A stretch of 62,000 nt of DNA from Branchiostoma floridae (lineage: Eukaryota; Chordata; Leptocardii; Amphioxiformes; Branchiostomatidae): NCBI RefSeq assembly GCF_000003815.2, contig NC_049993.1:11473703-11535702 (forward strand), in the 5' to 3' direction. The translations under genes and the position numbers were made by a program. The notes beneath the pieces are model-generated. The model searched no databases. It saw nothing but the letters and a program-made list of their open reading frames with translations, and was not told where the DNA came from. Below are positions 54,101 through 59,856 of this stretch, piece by piece; within the stretch, counting starts at the first letter, position 1, and the number at the start of each line of letters is the position of its first letter.

Positions 54101-55715
54101 GCTAGAAAATAGGTCAAATTTAATACTGCTATCTATTTTGTATTGCCAGCATTTTTGTGTTTCTTTCAATTGTATATTGTGTAATTCTGTGAGTAGGTGT
54201 TTAAACAGATTAATGTCTGTTGTCCTTAGATTGTGGATGCTACAAGATGGTGTTACATTAACCAATGAGGACACAACAACCCTCAGCAAGTTTGTGGAAC
54301 AACTCATACCCCCTCTGTGCCAATGTCTAGGTAAGGAACTGTCTGCTTCACCGCTTGCTATCATTTACAGCAAACATCTCTAGATCTATAGTGTAATATG
54401 TACATTAGGAAGATTACCTGTATATAAGGCCACACCAATTTAATTTCTTGGTTCACGGATTCGCTCGCTCCTATTTTTTGGGAAAAAAAATAAAAATAAA
54501 AATTACCACTCAGCAAAATATCACCATTAATGAAACCATTCACCAACTTTCTGGTGTAGCAAACAGAAAAACTGACACTACTATTGTAATTTTCAATGAA
54601 CAGGTGCTGTTACTGTACAGTAATAGTGTTTTTGTACTTTTTTCAATCTGAAAACTTTTTATTCTTTATGTTTTGGATTAGCCCTTACCTTTACCCCAAC
54701 CATTTTACAATTTTTATTTCTATTTTTATTTCGCCCTCTCGCTCCATATTTTTCATGAAAAAATCCGTGAACCAAGAAATTAAATTGGTGTGGCCTAACA
54801 GTTACATGTTGTTTGAATGTATATGGATGAAATCATGATAAGTAATACATTCAGTTCAATGGCCTTATTAATTAGTCTATTGTCTTTGTTGTTGCATTTT
54901 GCATGGTTTTATGTACAAAATGTACATGTTATATTAATGATAAACGTGTGTTATCCACAGAAAACACAAAGTACACCACCATCAGATTAGAGGCCAGTAG
55001 TGTTGCTTCTAAGCTGCTAAAAACATTGTCTGGTGAGTATGGTACAACCTGCAGCATACTTTTACTTCTTCAGTAATATCCCTATACTTAGTCTAGTAAC
55101 ATTAGTATACTATGGTATACTACCATATTGTACATTTCCAAGCACCACAGAATACTTGTATTAATAGATAATGCCTTGATTTTCAAAATAGATTTTAGCA
55201 GTAGATTGCTTATTATCCTTTATCTACACATTGTTTCAGACAAATCTATAGCTACATCTATACTGAGTTTCAGATGAAAACTGACCATTTTTCTAGAATG
55301 AATCTGATAAAAGATTTAGGCACATAAGATTATTACCAGCCACCCTAGTATAATCCATCTATATTAAACGTTCTTAAGATTAAATGCCTTAAATGTTCTT
55401 TCTATTTGACCCCAATGCAACTATACTTTCTAAGACTATATGGTTGCCATGTCCTGGCTTAGTAGGTCAATATATGCAATATGGAACCTGTCATGATCGG
55501 TAACCAATCAGAGCTGAGCTTTCGTAATTATGTATTTCAAACAGAGCTTTTCTAACTGTTTATCTGCCCCTGCAGGTCCAGACAAGGATTCCATATTGCC
55601 TCCCGACTCTCTCAGCTGCTTGCAGAAGTCTGCAGAAAAACTGGGGAAGGACTCAGTCCCCGAGCTGCAGGACAGGGCTGCAGAGATGAAGAGATTACTG
55701 CAGCCCTCCTCCTGA
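2223..55715 (+). CDS. ECPAS: Proteasome adaptor and scaffold protein ECM29, complete gene of 51 coding exons
   Basis: ECM29 is a giant HEAT-like-repeat protein that bridges the 19S regulatory and 20S core particles of the 26S proteasome, acts in proteasome quality control, and links proteasomes to endosomal and ER membranes and motors. The start ATG at 2223 gives MAALDEL, spliced to [16 protein letters not shown], which matches the vertebrate N-terminus. Stop is TGA at 55713-55715. All 51 exons have AG/GT borders and compatible phases. Summed length is 5580 nt, or 1859 residues; human ECM29 is about 1845. Conserved strings recur along the whole length, for example [65 protein letters not shown] and [15 protein letters not shown]. 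No frameshift or missing segment was found, and the human sequence reads straight across the 857-base gap. Exon coordinates are given in the three segment entries. Introns are expanded by nested transposons. Confidence 0.97.
2246..5720 (+). other. First half of ECM29 intron 1, nothing recognised
   Basis: AT-rich intronic sequence. I see no coding exon, RNA gene or clear inverted-repeat element here. Scattered short ORFs show no family resemblance. Confidence 0.6.
5723..8345. mobile_element. Large foldback element with octamer-rich arms
   Basis: The left arm (about 5723-6755) is the reverse complement of the right arm (about 7055-8345), with a ~300-bp spacer. The outer ends read ttacctttgccagaatgg on the left and its complement on the right. 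Further in are matching tracts such as ggtcaagttcgataatgggc and its complement. Each arm contains tandem units of roughly 200-250 bp built around attatgcaaat...atttgcataatt. The left arm has about two units and the right arm about three, so the palindrome is asymmetric inside. No transposase ORF is visible, so it is a non-autonomous foldback element. I could not define a target-site duplication or a superfamily. Confidence 0.75.
9199..10591. mobile_element. TA-flanked DNA transposon (Tc1/mariner-like), non-autonomous
   Basis: The ends read TA-CTGTAAGTTCATTTATG on the left and cttaaatgaacttacag-TA on the right, giving inverted ends of at least 20 bp followed by repeated GTTCGCGAG-type subterminal motifs. 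The flanking TA fits Tc1/mariner-type insertion. No intact transposase ORF is present, and about 260 bp of the interior is a nested MITE. It occupies most of ECM29 intron 2. Confidence 0.7.
9439..9696. mobile_element. Nested MULE-type MITE with perfect 9-bp target duplication
   Basis: The element runs TAGCCTGGGAACCAT ... ATGGTACCCAGGCTA and is flanked on both sides by GTGTACTCA (9430-9438 and 9697-9705). A 9-bp duplication is characteristic of Mutator-like elements. At 258 bp it is non-coding. It inserted into the TA-flanked element, so it is younger. Confidence 0.8.
10948..11322. mobile_element. Second MITE of the TAGCCTGGGTA family
   Basis: The left end TAGCCTTGGTACCATCAGG and the right end (complement TAGCCTGGGTATCATCCGG) form an imperfect inverted repeat of about 26 bp continuing through ATAGTAG. 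Flanks share GATGA and then diverge, so the 9-bp target duplication is degenerate. It lies in ECM29 intron 3 and belongs to the same end-family as the element at 9439-9696. Confidence 0.65.
11941..11969 (+). repeat. (AAG)n microsatellite
   Basis: About nine consecutive AAG triplets in ECM29 intron 4. Confidence 0.9.
13321..13550. mobile_element. Short MITE with TTAAACTGCCA inverted ends
   Basis: The left end TAATCCTTAAACTGCCAAA is matched by tctggcagtttaagggtta on the right, so the inverted ends are about 18-20 bp. The 230-bp body is GC-richer than its intron and contains a short internal palindrome near cccggatatatccggg. No ORF. It lies in ECM29 intron 5. Confidence 0.6.
15893..16018. mobile_element. 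Remnant of a DIRS-type terminal repeat
   Basis: The string gtgacctttcaactttggg, followed by gctaccaagtgaggc, ggtcaggctcagata and gacaac...gatgctgg...acaa, matches in order the right inverted repeat of the full DIRS-type element at 27937-32862, with small indels. It is a solo, degenerate terminal fragment in ECM29 intron 11. Confidence 0.7.
16421..16800. mobile_element. hAT-like MITE rich in GCAGGT motifs
   Basis: The left end is CAGGGCTAGAAATACCTGC and the right end, read as its complement, is CAAGGCTCTTTAATACT, a loose inverted repeat of the CAGGGCTCGAAATA type. The body has many tgcaggt/acctgca copies, including tgttacctgcaccagtgcagg. A shorter relative lies at 47587-47728. The flanks share CTCTT but not a clean 8-bp duplication. 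Confidence 0.5.
16997..17005 (+). CDS. ECPAS: Candidate 9-nt ECM29 microexon (Phe-Lys-Lys)
   Basis: Between exons 12 and 13 the sequence reads cttcccctag|TTCAAAAAG|gtaatc: a pyrimidine tract, an acceptor, nine bases and an acceptable donor. Exons 12 and 13 meet at phase 0, so inclusion would add exactly FKK after residue 405 without changing the frame. The insertion point (GEGKE/DAKLRS) is a charged inter-helical loop in this protein. This is a splice-signal prediction; no transcript was seen. Confidence 0.45.
18210..19066. other. Assembly gap of 857 N
   Basis: Unknown bases within ECM29 intron 15. The protein is continuous across the flanking exons by comparison with the vertebrate sequence, so no coding exon is expected inside. 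Confidence 0.99.
19243..19400. mobile_element. Short MITE, AGCCTGGATACCAG ends
   Basis: The left end agcctggataccaggc is the complement of the right end ggtctggtatccaggct. It belongs to the same TAGCCTGG-TA-CC end-family as the MITEs at 9439 and 10948. No clear target duplication. Confidence 0.5.
19519..39305 (+). CDS. ECPAS: ECM29 exons 16-31: central HEAT-repeat region
   Basis: Exons by coordinate: 19519-19622, 19917-20052, 20305-20385, 20597-20795, 26731-26822, 27241-27372, 32893-33061, 34740-34939, 35604-35705, 36733-36945, 37187-37246, 37412-37466, 37806-37920, 38283-38351, 38593-38710, 39135-39305. These encode about residues 486-1157. The pattern is amphipathic helical pairs typical of HEAT/armadillo solenoids. 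Exon 16 ([20 protein letters not shown]) joins exon 15 exactly as in human, so the sequence gap lies wholly in an intron. Exon 23 contains a lysine/glycine-rich insert ([12 protein letters not shown]) beyond the human sequence. Exon 25 is preceded by five truncated copies of itself. Confidence 0.95.
22054..22171 (+). other. Possible captured first exon with presequence-like N-terminus
   Basis: Inside the 5.4-kb transposon an ORF begins [20 protein letters not shown] and continues with many Arg, Ser and Gln and no acidic residues through the first ~40 codons. It reaches a possible donor GGCG|GTAACA. The composition is that of a mitochondrial targeting leader. An upstream in-frame ATG at 22021 would add [10 protein letters not shown]. 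It may be the first exon of a gene captured by the transposon; I do not recognise the protein. Confidence 0.3.
22741..23975 (+). repeat. Four diverged tandem exon-like units inside the transposon
   Basis: Units centred near 22810, 23131, 23440 and 23833 share tccga-gaccaggagcggcc and end in a donor-like AG/CG|GTAGGT, followed by a shared tail (ctgcacccc...gaccagca). Spacing is about 310-390 bp. The last unit is open and reads sensibly ([21 protein letters not shown], then a segment ending in PTQELVSNR before the donor). The others have frame changes relative to it. It looks like one exon plus flanking intron amplified in tandem. The protein is not recognised. Confidence 0.55.
24325..24757. 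mobile_element. hAT-type MITE, 433 bp, perfect 8-bp target duplication
   Basis: The ends TAGGGCTGGGTACCGG and CCGATACCCAGCCCTA are inverted, and the element is flanked by CTCACAAC on both sides (24317-24324 and 24758-24765). An 8-bp duplication with these ends is typical of hAT elements. The interior contains short repeats of caggtccaggtccggacctg. It is nested in the 5.4-kb transposon. Confidence 0.85.
26463..26523. mobile_element. Second remnant of a DIRS-type terminal repeat
   Basis: ttgtctcctgcatccctcgg, then ttgtcagtcagact, gacttt and aggtgtatctgagcctga, follow the outermost left end of the DIRS-type element at 27937 in order, with a small deletion. It is an isolated fragment in ECM29 intron 19, 1.4 kb upstream of the full element. 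Confidence 0.65.
26971..27044. mobile_element. Very short MITE, TAGCTTGGTATCC ends
   Basis: A 74-bp element with imperfect inverted ends: TAGCTTGGTATCCAAATA on the left, and the complement of tgtctggataccaggcta on the right. Same end-family as the TAGCCTGG MITEs elsewhere in the gene. Confidence 0.45.
27464..27625 (+). repeat. (CA)n-rich microsatellite
   Basis: Long interrupted CA/ACAC tract in ECM29 intron 21, with the longest pure run at about 27566-27603. ORFs of Cys-Val or Thr-His repeats here are artefacts. Confidence 0.95.
28103..28642 (+). CDS. Hypothetical GC-rich ORF in the DIRS-type element
   Basis: A 179-codon open frame just inside the left inverted repeat, at the position where DIRS elements carry their gag-like ORF. 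It is rich in Ala, Arg, Ser and Thr, with no motif I recognise. An overlapping frame at 28146-28541 is also open, so coding status is doubtful. Confidence 0.2.
   Translation: MSDTENTPCSFQLRFGGPIAFFGTRTRLSSKTSAARRFSTGGAGVFSGFAATGAARTPNKFVNMCAEGRRHYYRQSSTSTSTPVWAFWVLFRGYSSDGVRGLSFGKVVELAPTANREGWRREEVEKLAPRTKKKVATSLSAATKKMKTTGLASAKFHRLLAAMYVFFCIYFRNAGGFSR
29797..29900. other. Assembly gap of 104 N
   Basis: Unknown bases inside the DIRS-type element. Confidence 0.99.
32238..32306 (+). repeat. Two-copy tandem repeat of about 33 bp
   Basis: tccctctgcttatttgtgaa ttcagaagtcatg is repeated head-to-tail near the 3' end of the DIRS-type element, just before a run of tgtgatat motifs. Confidence 0.8.
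32461..32584. repeat. Internal complementary region of the DIRS-type element
   Basis: 32461-32519 is complementary to the outer left end (27937-27995). 32516-32584 is complementary to 32793-32862, the outer right end. In DIRS elements this region templates circularisation of the replication intermediate. Confidence 0.85.
33310..33520 (+). mobile_element. Degenerate fragment of the intron-1 foldback family
   Basis: gtctgtgtgtgtctgtc, then cataacttaagaa, ggtgtcgggaagatgaaggtcaaggttgat, gggccccc and ctgcagcagaac, follow the outer arm of the 5723-8345 element in the same order with many substitutions. Confidence 0.6.
33531..34363. mobile_element. MITE with CAGTCAAACCTGCCC inverted ends
   Basis: The left end CAGTCAAACCTGCCCGAGC and the right end cttgggcaggtttgactg are inverted over about 28 bp. 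Each is followed inward by gaccacct and related cagcgaccacc motifs repeated several times near both ends. The CAGT terminus fits Tc1/mariner-like ends; a flanking TA is visible on the left only. No transposase. It lies in ECM29 intron 22. Confidence 0.7.
35041..35252 (+). repeat. Two-copy intronic tandem duplication, about 105-bp unit
   Basis: The unit running from gacagtaacattg through cactaccatacct occurs twice with almost no differences in ECM29 intron 23, suggesting a recent duplication. Confidence 0.9.
36048..36732 (+). repeat. Five truncated tandem copies of the start of ECM29 exon 25
   Basis: Copies start, after their acceptors, at 36062, 36196, 36330, 36464 and 36599, with the full exon at 36733; the period is 134-135 bp. 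Each has the upstream tatttcc-AG acceptor and the first ~93 nt of the exon ([20 protein letters not shown]...RDMWT). Each then runs into intron-like actgattactttgtacag and an in-frame TGA; copy 2 has an earlier TAG. The copies share variants (TTCACAGTGGGC) that differ from the true exon (TTCACCGTGGGT), so they have been copied among themselves. None keeps the exon's own donor. Confidence 0.92.
38151..38165 (+). repeat. Poly-C tract
   Basis: About 15 consecutive C in ECM29 intron 28; length may be unreliable in the assembly. Confidence 0.8.
39647..40980 (-). CDS. Secreted collagen-like C1q-domain protein, three exons, nested antisense in ECM29 intron 31
   Basis: C1q-domain proteins form trimers with a globular jelly-roll head and act as soluble recognition or adhesion molecules. 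Coding exons on the minus strand: 40830-40980, 40277-40357, 39647-40119. Together they give 705 nt and 234 residues. Exon 1 encodes a signal peptide ([20 protein letters not shown]) and a short Cys-rich piece (CGLCCDD). Across the two splice junctions run about 16 uninterrupted Gly-X-Y triplets. The last exon adds a ~135-residue C1q domain (from [10 protein letters not shown] to [10 protein letters not shown], with the usual [14 protein letters not shown] strand). All junctions are phase 1 with consensus AG/GT. The start could instead be the upstream Met at 41016, but the chosen one gives the better signal peptide. Confidence 0.9.
41869..55715 (+). CDS. ECPAS: ECM29 exons 32-51: C-terminal HEAT-repeat region
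   Basis: Exons by coordinate: 41869-41948, 42321-42429, 42668-42715, 42822-42943, 43362-43524, 48906-48965, 49150-49306, 49739-49830, 50262-50328, 51066-51197, 51401-51466, 51791-52002, 52267-52310, 52535-52589, 52864-53010, 53149-53284, 53739-53844, 54230-54330, 54961-55032, 55576-55715. They encode about residues 1158-1859. Exon 36 to exon 37 (SQAEK then [10 protein letters not shown]) joins directly as in vertebrates across a 5.4-kb intron filled by a transposon. Exon 41 is preceded by three truncated copies. The last third after exon 46 is the least conserved, as expected for this family, but keeps LGKAWPQ, STWKVQ and the C-terminal [14 protein letters not shown]. Confidence 0.95.
42088..42122 (+). 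repeat. (AT)n microsatellite
   Basis: About 17 AT dinucleotides in ECM29 intron 32. Confidence 0.95.
42992..43115. mobile_element. Truncated copy of the 10948-11322 MITE, opposite orientation
   Basis: tagcctgggtactattcgg, then atagtagttctctccgacg and later ttgctctgactttta, match the complement of the right half of the 10948-11322 element. The other inverted end is missing. Confidence 0.55.
44200..45130 (+). repeat. Diverged ~210-bp tandem repeats
   Basis: Units aligned on ggtcttcaaac...ttttgtgtacattcc...gatagt occur near 44639, 44847 and 45056, with a more diverged unit near 44207. Each continues through ataccgtttacgagaaat and gggcc. They lie in the TTAA-flanked element. Confidence 0.7.
45301..45341 (+). 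other. Orphan exon candidate A
   Basis: Bounded by gtttgatag and AAAAG|GTAATT. Read in the frame that matches candidate B it gives [13 protein letters not shown], a highly charged segment. It cannot be an ECM29 cassette: exons 36 and 37 join at phase 0, while this exon is 41 nt and shifts the frame. No earlier exon was found. Confidence 0.35.
46152..46250 (+). other. Orphan exon candidate B
   Basis: Bounded by attctttgcag and AAAG|GTGTTG. It continues the frame of candidate A as [20 protein letters not shown], followed by a Lys-rich end. If not spliced out, the frame reaches a stop at 46312 with AATAAA about 20 bp further, so it could also be a terminal exon. The codons look like real protein, but I do not recognise the family. 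It may be a nested or captured gene. Confidence 0.4.
47587..47728. mobile_element. Fragment of the GCAGGT-rich hAT-like family
   Basis: ggttcctgaaaaattttagt through tgttacctgcactggtgcagg and gtatttcgagtcctg matches the 3' half of the element at 16421-16800 in order. Confidence 0.6.
47868..48363 (-). pseudogene. Broken gene with P2RX7-tail-like cysteine-rich domain
   Basis: On the minus strand an ATG at 48363 ([10 protein letters not shown]) is followed at once by a stop, then [13 protein letters not shown], an acidic linker and, over shifted frames, [17 protein letters not shown] and [11 protein letters not shown], then [11 protein letters not shown]. It ends in a possible donor at 47867. 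This ordering (PYxxEPE, linker, WCxCGxC, ECxCC, CxxLHxxFxxVCL) is that of the cysteine-rich intracellular tail of P2X7 receptors, a domain also found in many invertebrate genes linked to transposons. At least two stops and frame shifts mean it is not functional as written. Confidence 0.6.
49909..50062. mobile_element. Short foldback MITE in ECM29 intron 39
   Basis: ataatctccaagcagatcc and acggtgc on the left are mirrored by gcaccgtggatctggttgga and gattag on the right, giving imperfect inverted ends of about 35 bp around a ~90-bp core. The ORF across it is not a gene. Confidence 0.6.
50611..50738. mobile_element. Hairpin MITE of about 128 bp
   Basis: agtagagttttcttctctca through agttaatcttacctgctgac is mirrored by gtcagcaagtaagattaact through aaaagaaaactctacta. 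The arms are ~50 bp with a short loop, so the ECM29 transcript would form a long hairpin here. Confidence 0.75.
50781..51065 (+). repeat. Three truncated tandem copies of the start of ECM29 exon 41
   Basis: Copies start after their acceptors at 50799, 50888 and 50977, with the full exon at 51066; the period is 89 bp exactly. Each has the cccctgtag acceptor and the first ~44 nt ([15 protein letters not shown]) and then reads ggtttttag, an in-frame stop, followed by the intron tail. All three carry GCGTGTGGACTG where the true exon has GCATGTGGGCTG. Confidence 0.92.
54428..54795. mobile_element. PIF/Harbinger-type MITE, 368 bp
   Basis: The ends GGCCACACCAATTTAATTTC and its complement are perfect inverted repeats of about 34 bp. 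The element is flanked by TAA on both sides (54425-54427 and 54796-54798), the 3-bp target site of PIF/Harbinger elements. It lies in ECM29 intron 49. The interior is A/T-rich and non-coding. Confidence 0.8.
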
Positions 55716-57360
55716 GCTTTCAGGCTCATTTTAGGACGACATTCGTCCCTCTTTTTTTCTTACTGTGCTCATTTGTAGATTTTTTTATCCCTTGGTTTAA
55801 TATATGATGATATTATAACTAGAGTAATGGGAGGTTGGTACGCATAACCATGCCAAGCACCCTGCCCTCCCTTGAAATAGGATTCTACTGTATGTGCAAA
55901 ATGATACTACAAAAGCTAAATCAATTGCAGTTCACTTAAAGAGTTCACAAATATATTACCAGTGACACAGTAGTAGGCATTTTAAGTGCATGTCGATGGT
56001 AAACAATGTAGATAGAGTTTAATTCATAGTTTGAAGTTGTGATAACAAATGGCCGTCCTAAGCTTATCACAAGTTCTAGACTTCTGCCTTGCCCTCTCAA
56101 TATGAGAAGCATGTATGTTGGCTATTCAGTCAAACAGTGATGTTGAAATACAGGAAATTTTTTTCCTAGCTGAAAATCTTATTGTGATTCTTATTCATTA
56201 CTTCATAAAAAAAACAGGATTTGGTCTGTGTGTAATGTTGTGTTACACCTAATTTCACAGTAGCTTAGCATTTTACTTTCATCCTTTACCATTTAAGTTC
56301 AAATTGAGCACACTAGAGTTGTTCAACACATTTGCTTTGTGTAAGCAACCAAAAGCATTTTGAAGAAAATTTTTCAAGTGCAATACTGTCTATGCAGGCC
56401 AGATAGATGCTTCCTGTATGTATGTTATGATGCTATCATTGCACTGTATACATGTAGCTATGTTGTATTTCAATTGTCATGTACACACATGTTGTGTTAT
56501 CATTGCTTATATTACACATTGGTACATGTATTAACAATGATTGGCAAAGAAACAATTTTAACTATCACAAAATTGTGATAGAATAATCCAACTTAGTGGA
56601 GGGAATAAAATGTTAAAGGCTTTGATGTAATATAAACAATTCACCAAATGTTTTAAAGACTAGCCCTGCAAACAGTGGTGGGCATGATTTTGATGCATCC
56701 CTAAGGGAGAGCTATATTTCGTTGTGACAAATGGATTTTGCTTCTGCTGTCTTCCATTGACAAAGACTAGATCGGCCTGACAAAAGATACTGTAGAATTC
56801 TGTCTTAGAGCTGCTACAGTTATACTGAAGAACCTACACCTCCTTTACATTTGTCAAACATCTAAGATATCCTCCAAGAAGATTATGATGGAACCTGAAG
56901 TACAATTGCTCTCTTTGGCATTCCTAGAAGCCAGGGTCTCCTTCAATGCTTTAAAGTTAACATTTCGTTGGTAAGTGTGGTAGTTTGATTTGAACTCGTA
57001 GCCCTTCTAATAAGAGGGAAGAAATATGATTAAAGAAATGAATTTGATTTTGGGTAGATTCTTCTAGATAATTGGCTTTGTGCTGTTTTGCCATTGTAGA
57101 TAGATTTTAAGATGCTTTCATTACAAGTAAGGCATGCTATTGTTGCCACAAAGGAAAGACTTGTTGATGAACTTGTATGACCCTGTTGTAAAACAGGGCT
57201 GAAGATTTGCCTGAGTTGATTGCATGAAGTTTGACATGTACACCTAGCAACTTGTTGATACAGTGTCACTGTACTGAGAAGATATATAGATAACAACTAT
57301 TGCTGCAACTGTGCACTGAGGACATATTACCAATAAAGAAATTGAATTTTACACACATTG
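55716..57360 (+). other. ECM29 3' untranslated region
   Basis: No further exon follows the stop at 55715. AATAAA at 57332-57337 is the likeliest poly(A) signal, giving a 3' UTR of about 1.64 kb. An earlier AATAAA at 56604-56609 could give a shorter form. The end is ~150 bp from the stop of the convergent protease gene. Confidence 0.6.
57332..57337 (+). terminator. Candidate ECM29 polyadenylation signal AATAAA
   Basis: Canonical hexamer near the 3' end of the plus-strand gene, followed by a T-rich stretch. It lies before the convergent minus-strand coding exon. Confidence 0.5.
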
Positions 57361-57504
57361 AAGTTTGTAATTTTAAAGTTTGATGTGCTAGACATCTCCT
57401 AGTAGGTATAAAGATCCTGATGCCAAGTGTGCACGTTGTATTATTGTGGCCCAGCACTGCCCCTCCCATTTCTAAAGCTATATCAGTTGAATCTATTGTC
57501 AGTA

Positions 57505-58457
57505 TTACTGTCCAAAGGAAAAACCACCCTCTCTCTGGGGGAAGATCTCAGTAAAAACCTCGGGAGTCAGATTCTCTCGAGCATGCTCCCTGATGCTGGA
57601 GAGACGCACACCCTCCTCAATAAGACTCGCCTGACTCTCTGCAGGAAAGAACCCTCTAGTGTGCATGAGCACCAGGTTCCCATTCCTATCAAACCCTGCA
57701 GACCCAGAGGAACCATGAAACATGACACTTGAGTGGTACGTGGCCTTGCGGGGGTCCTCGCGCGGGAAATTTGGATTGTCAAAGAGGACATGAATGGCGT
57801 AACGTTCGTCTAACCCAGACACGGGACAGAAGTCAATCTTCTTTCTCCTTCCACCAGGATGACCCACAACAACTACCACGTCATTCTTCTCAAGTGTGTC
57901 TGAGATGAAAGAACCAAGGGGAATAAGATCTCCCAGATCATGACCTTGATCGTCATTGACATCTAATTCTAATATAGCATAATCCAAGTCCTTGTCATGT
58001 GACAAGGGTTCCTTGTTGGCAAATGCAAAGAAGCCACTCTTGTCTTCAAATATGACACGATACATGGTAGGGTCTGGTGAGTGTTTCAAGGCATCTAACA
58101 TCCATTCGTAGATGTGGTTTGCAGTCAAGATTTTGAATCTACTCAGGAGGGACCCTGTTCCCGACCCACCCGGCCATTCTATCTTACACACTGACTGTTG
58201 CCTTTCACACACCAGACTAAGATGCTTTGGCATAAAACTGAGCTTGTTCTTACTGGAGAAATTTTCAGCTTTGATCATGAGAAGGCATTTGTTAAACTTG
58301 ATCCTCTCGTGTTCTTTCTCTGTGTCAGAGTCTGGTAGGAGGTTGATGCCCAAAATCTGAGATGCCAGTTGTTGTAGTTTGGTGAGTTCCTGCTTCTGAA
58401 CTTGTGACTTGGACCTGTGCATAAATTGATTAGATAAACTTTTGATATCATAATTTT
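57505..58457 (-). CDS. FAM111-like trypsin-fold serine protease, terminal exon
   Basis: FAM111 proteins are chromatin-associated trypsin-like proteases that clear protein obstacles and restrict some viruses. The exon has an acceptor (gctttcag) and encodes about 317 residues to a TAA stop. An N-terminal helical part is followed by the protease fold: WPGGSGTGSLLSRFKILTAN with catalytic His in TANH, Asp in LDYAILEL, and Ser in HGSSGSAGF (about residues 118, 162 and 254 counting from the Met at 58467). The triad order and spacing match trypsin-fold FAM111 peptidases, and there is no signal peptide, so it is probably intracellular. Upstream coding sequence is probably the ankyrin segment at 58861-59856, but the splice phases do not match as written. 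A second copy starts at 61875. Confidence 0.85.
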
Positions 58458-58860
58458 CTGAAAGCAATATATGAGCGTTAATTCCAAGATCAGAAATAGG
58501 CCTGGTTGTATTTAAGTCATATTCTTGTGTTTCTAATCAAGATACATTTGTAAGGAGTATGGAGTTCCCGTCATTCAACATTAGAAGGATATAAATTTAC
58601 CTAATTGATTATGGTAAGCGCTTTATTTTGTGTACGGATATAGAGTCTTAATTTTGTAACATAACCTGTAAATGATGTCAATAAGATTTTGCAGAAAAAA
58701 GATATAAATTGCATTTTTTGTATCTTGTTTATAGCTTTTGCCATACATATGAATGATAAGATAGATTCTGTTACAATATCATGTTGAAATATTGTACTGA
58801 TGATGAGATGCGCAAAGCCTTGATTTCTAGCATACTACGTAATGTGGAGTTTGATTTTAC

Positions 58861-59856
58861 CTCTTTTCCTCCCTGGCAGGTGTTGGTTTGGCTTTGCCGT
58901 GCTGCGGATCCCGACCATGTTCCCGCTTTGGTCCGCTTTTGGCGACTGCAACCTTATTGTCCGACCGTGTCCTGCTCTTTCCGGGGCTTTTGTCGTAAGT
59001 TAGAGAGTCGATGATATCACAGTTTGGATCTATAGGAACCTCGCGCGCATTGATACTAGTCTTGTACACTTCTAACGGCGTTTGTCCAACCCCTGCAGTT
59101 TTGGCAGTGATATCGGCCCCTGCTTCAATGAAGGCTCTCACTACTGTCACGTTACCCCACAATGCAGCTGAATGGAGGGGGGTAAAGCCGTCTTCTGTTA
59201 CAAAGGACAGATTTGCCTTGGCCTTCGCGAGCATTTTGCACGCGAAAACGTTTCTAGAGCTAAGAGCATGCACGATGAGGCGTTTGCCGTCTTTCAGAAT
59301 GTTTGGGTCCGCTCCTTTATCCACTAGCAATCCGGCAATTCGGAAGTCTTCCTCATCTGCCGGACGTTTTGGATTTTCATTGTCCCATTTGTAGCAGAGT
59401 GCCATTTCAAGGGGACTTCTTCCTTCGTCGTCGCATCCGTTCGGGTCGGCACCGCACGAGAGCAGCACACTGACCAGCCGCAATAAGTGGCGTTGTACGT
59501 GTTATATCTCCTAGTTGAACTTGGCCGCGGATAGAACTGGTCAAGTTTACACAGGCACCAGCAGTGACCAGATAATAAAGAATCTCCTTCAATTTTTCCC
59601 GATGGGACAGACATGATACCATATATTTGAAACATGCGTACATGAACACTGTAGTTTTCATACACTCGTGCCCATTGTGATCAAACTCAGTGTTTACATT
59701 ACCCCGGTTCAACCACGATATTTCCTCCAAGAGTTCAATGTCTGCGCTGTGTATTGCACTACGGAGGTATTCACAAAAGATCCCTGTTAATACCGACTTG
59801 GGAATGTTTGGAGAACAATTTGTCACGATGGTGTATCCCAGGCTTTTCCCCGACAT
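58861..59856 (-). CDS. Ankyrin-repeat segment, frame-broken, probable N-terminal part of the FAM111-like gene
   Basis: Ankyrin repeats mediate protein binding. Reading leftward from ATG at 59856 (MSGKSLGYTI), one frame gives helical ankyrin-like units to TRTTPLIAAG near 59490. A different frame then continues SVLLSCGADPNGCDDEGRSP, VDKGADPN and DGFTPLHSAALWGNVTVVRA to a basic Lys/Arg/Ser-rich tail and a donor GAG|GTAAAA at 58860. The switch falls inside one ankyrin repeat, so bases seem to be missing: either a real frameshift or an assembly error. The exon ends leaving two bases of a codon, while the protease exon needs one, so a further exon or a second error is implied. An ankyrin plus FAM111 peptidase fusion is inferred from order and strand. 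Confidence 0.65.
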
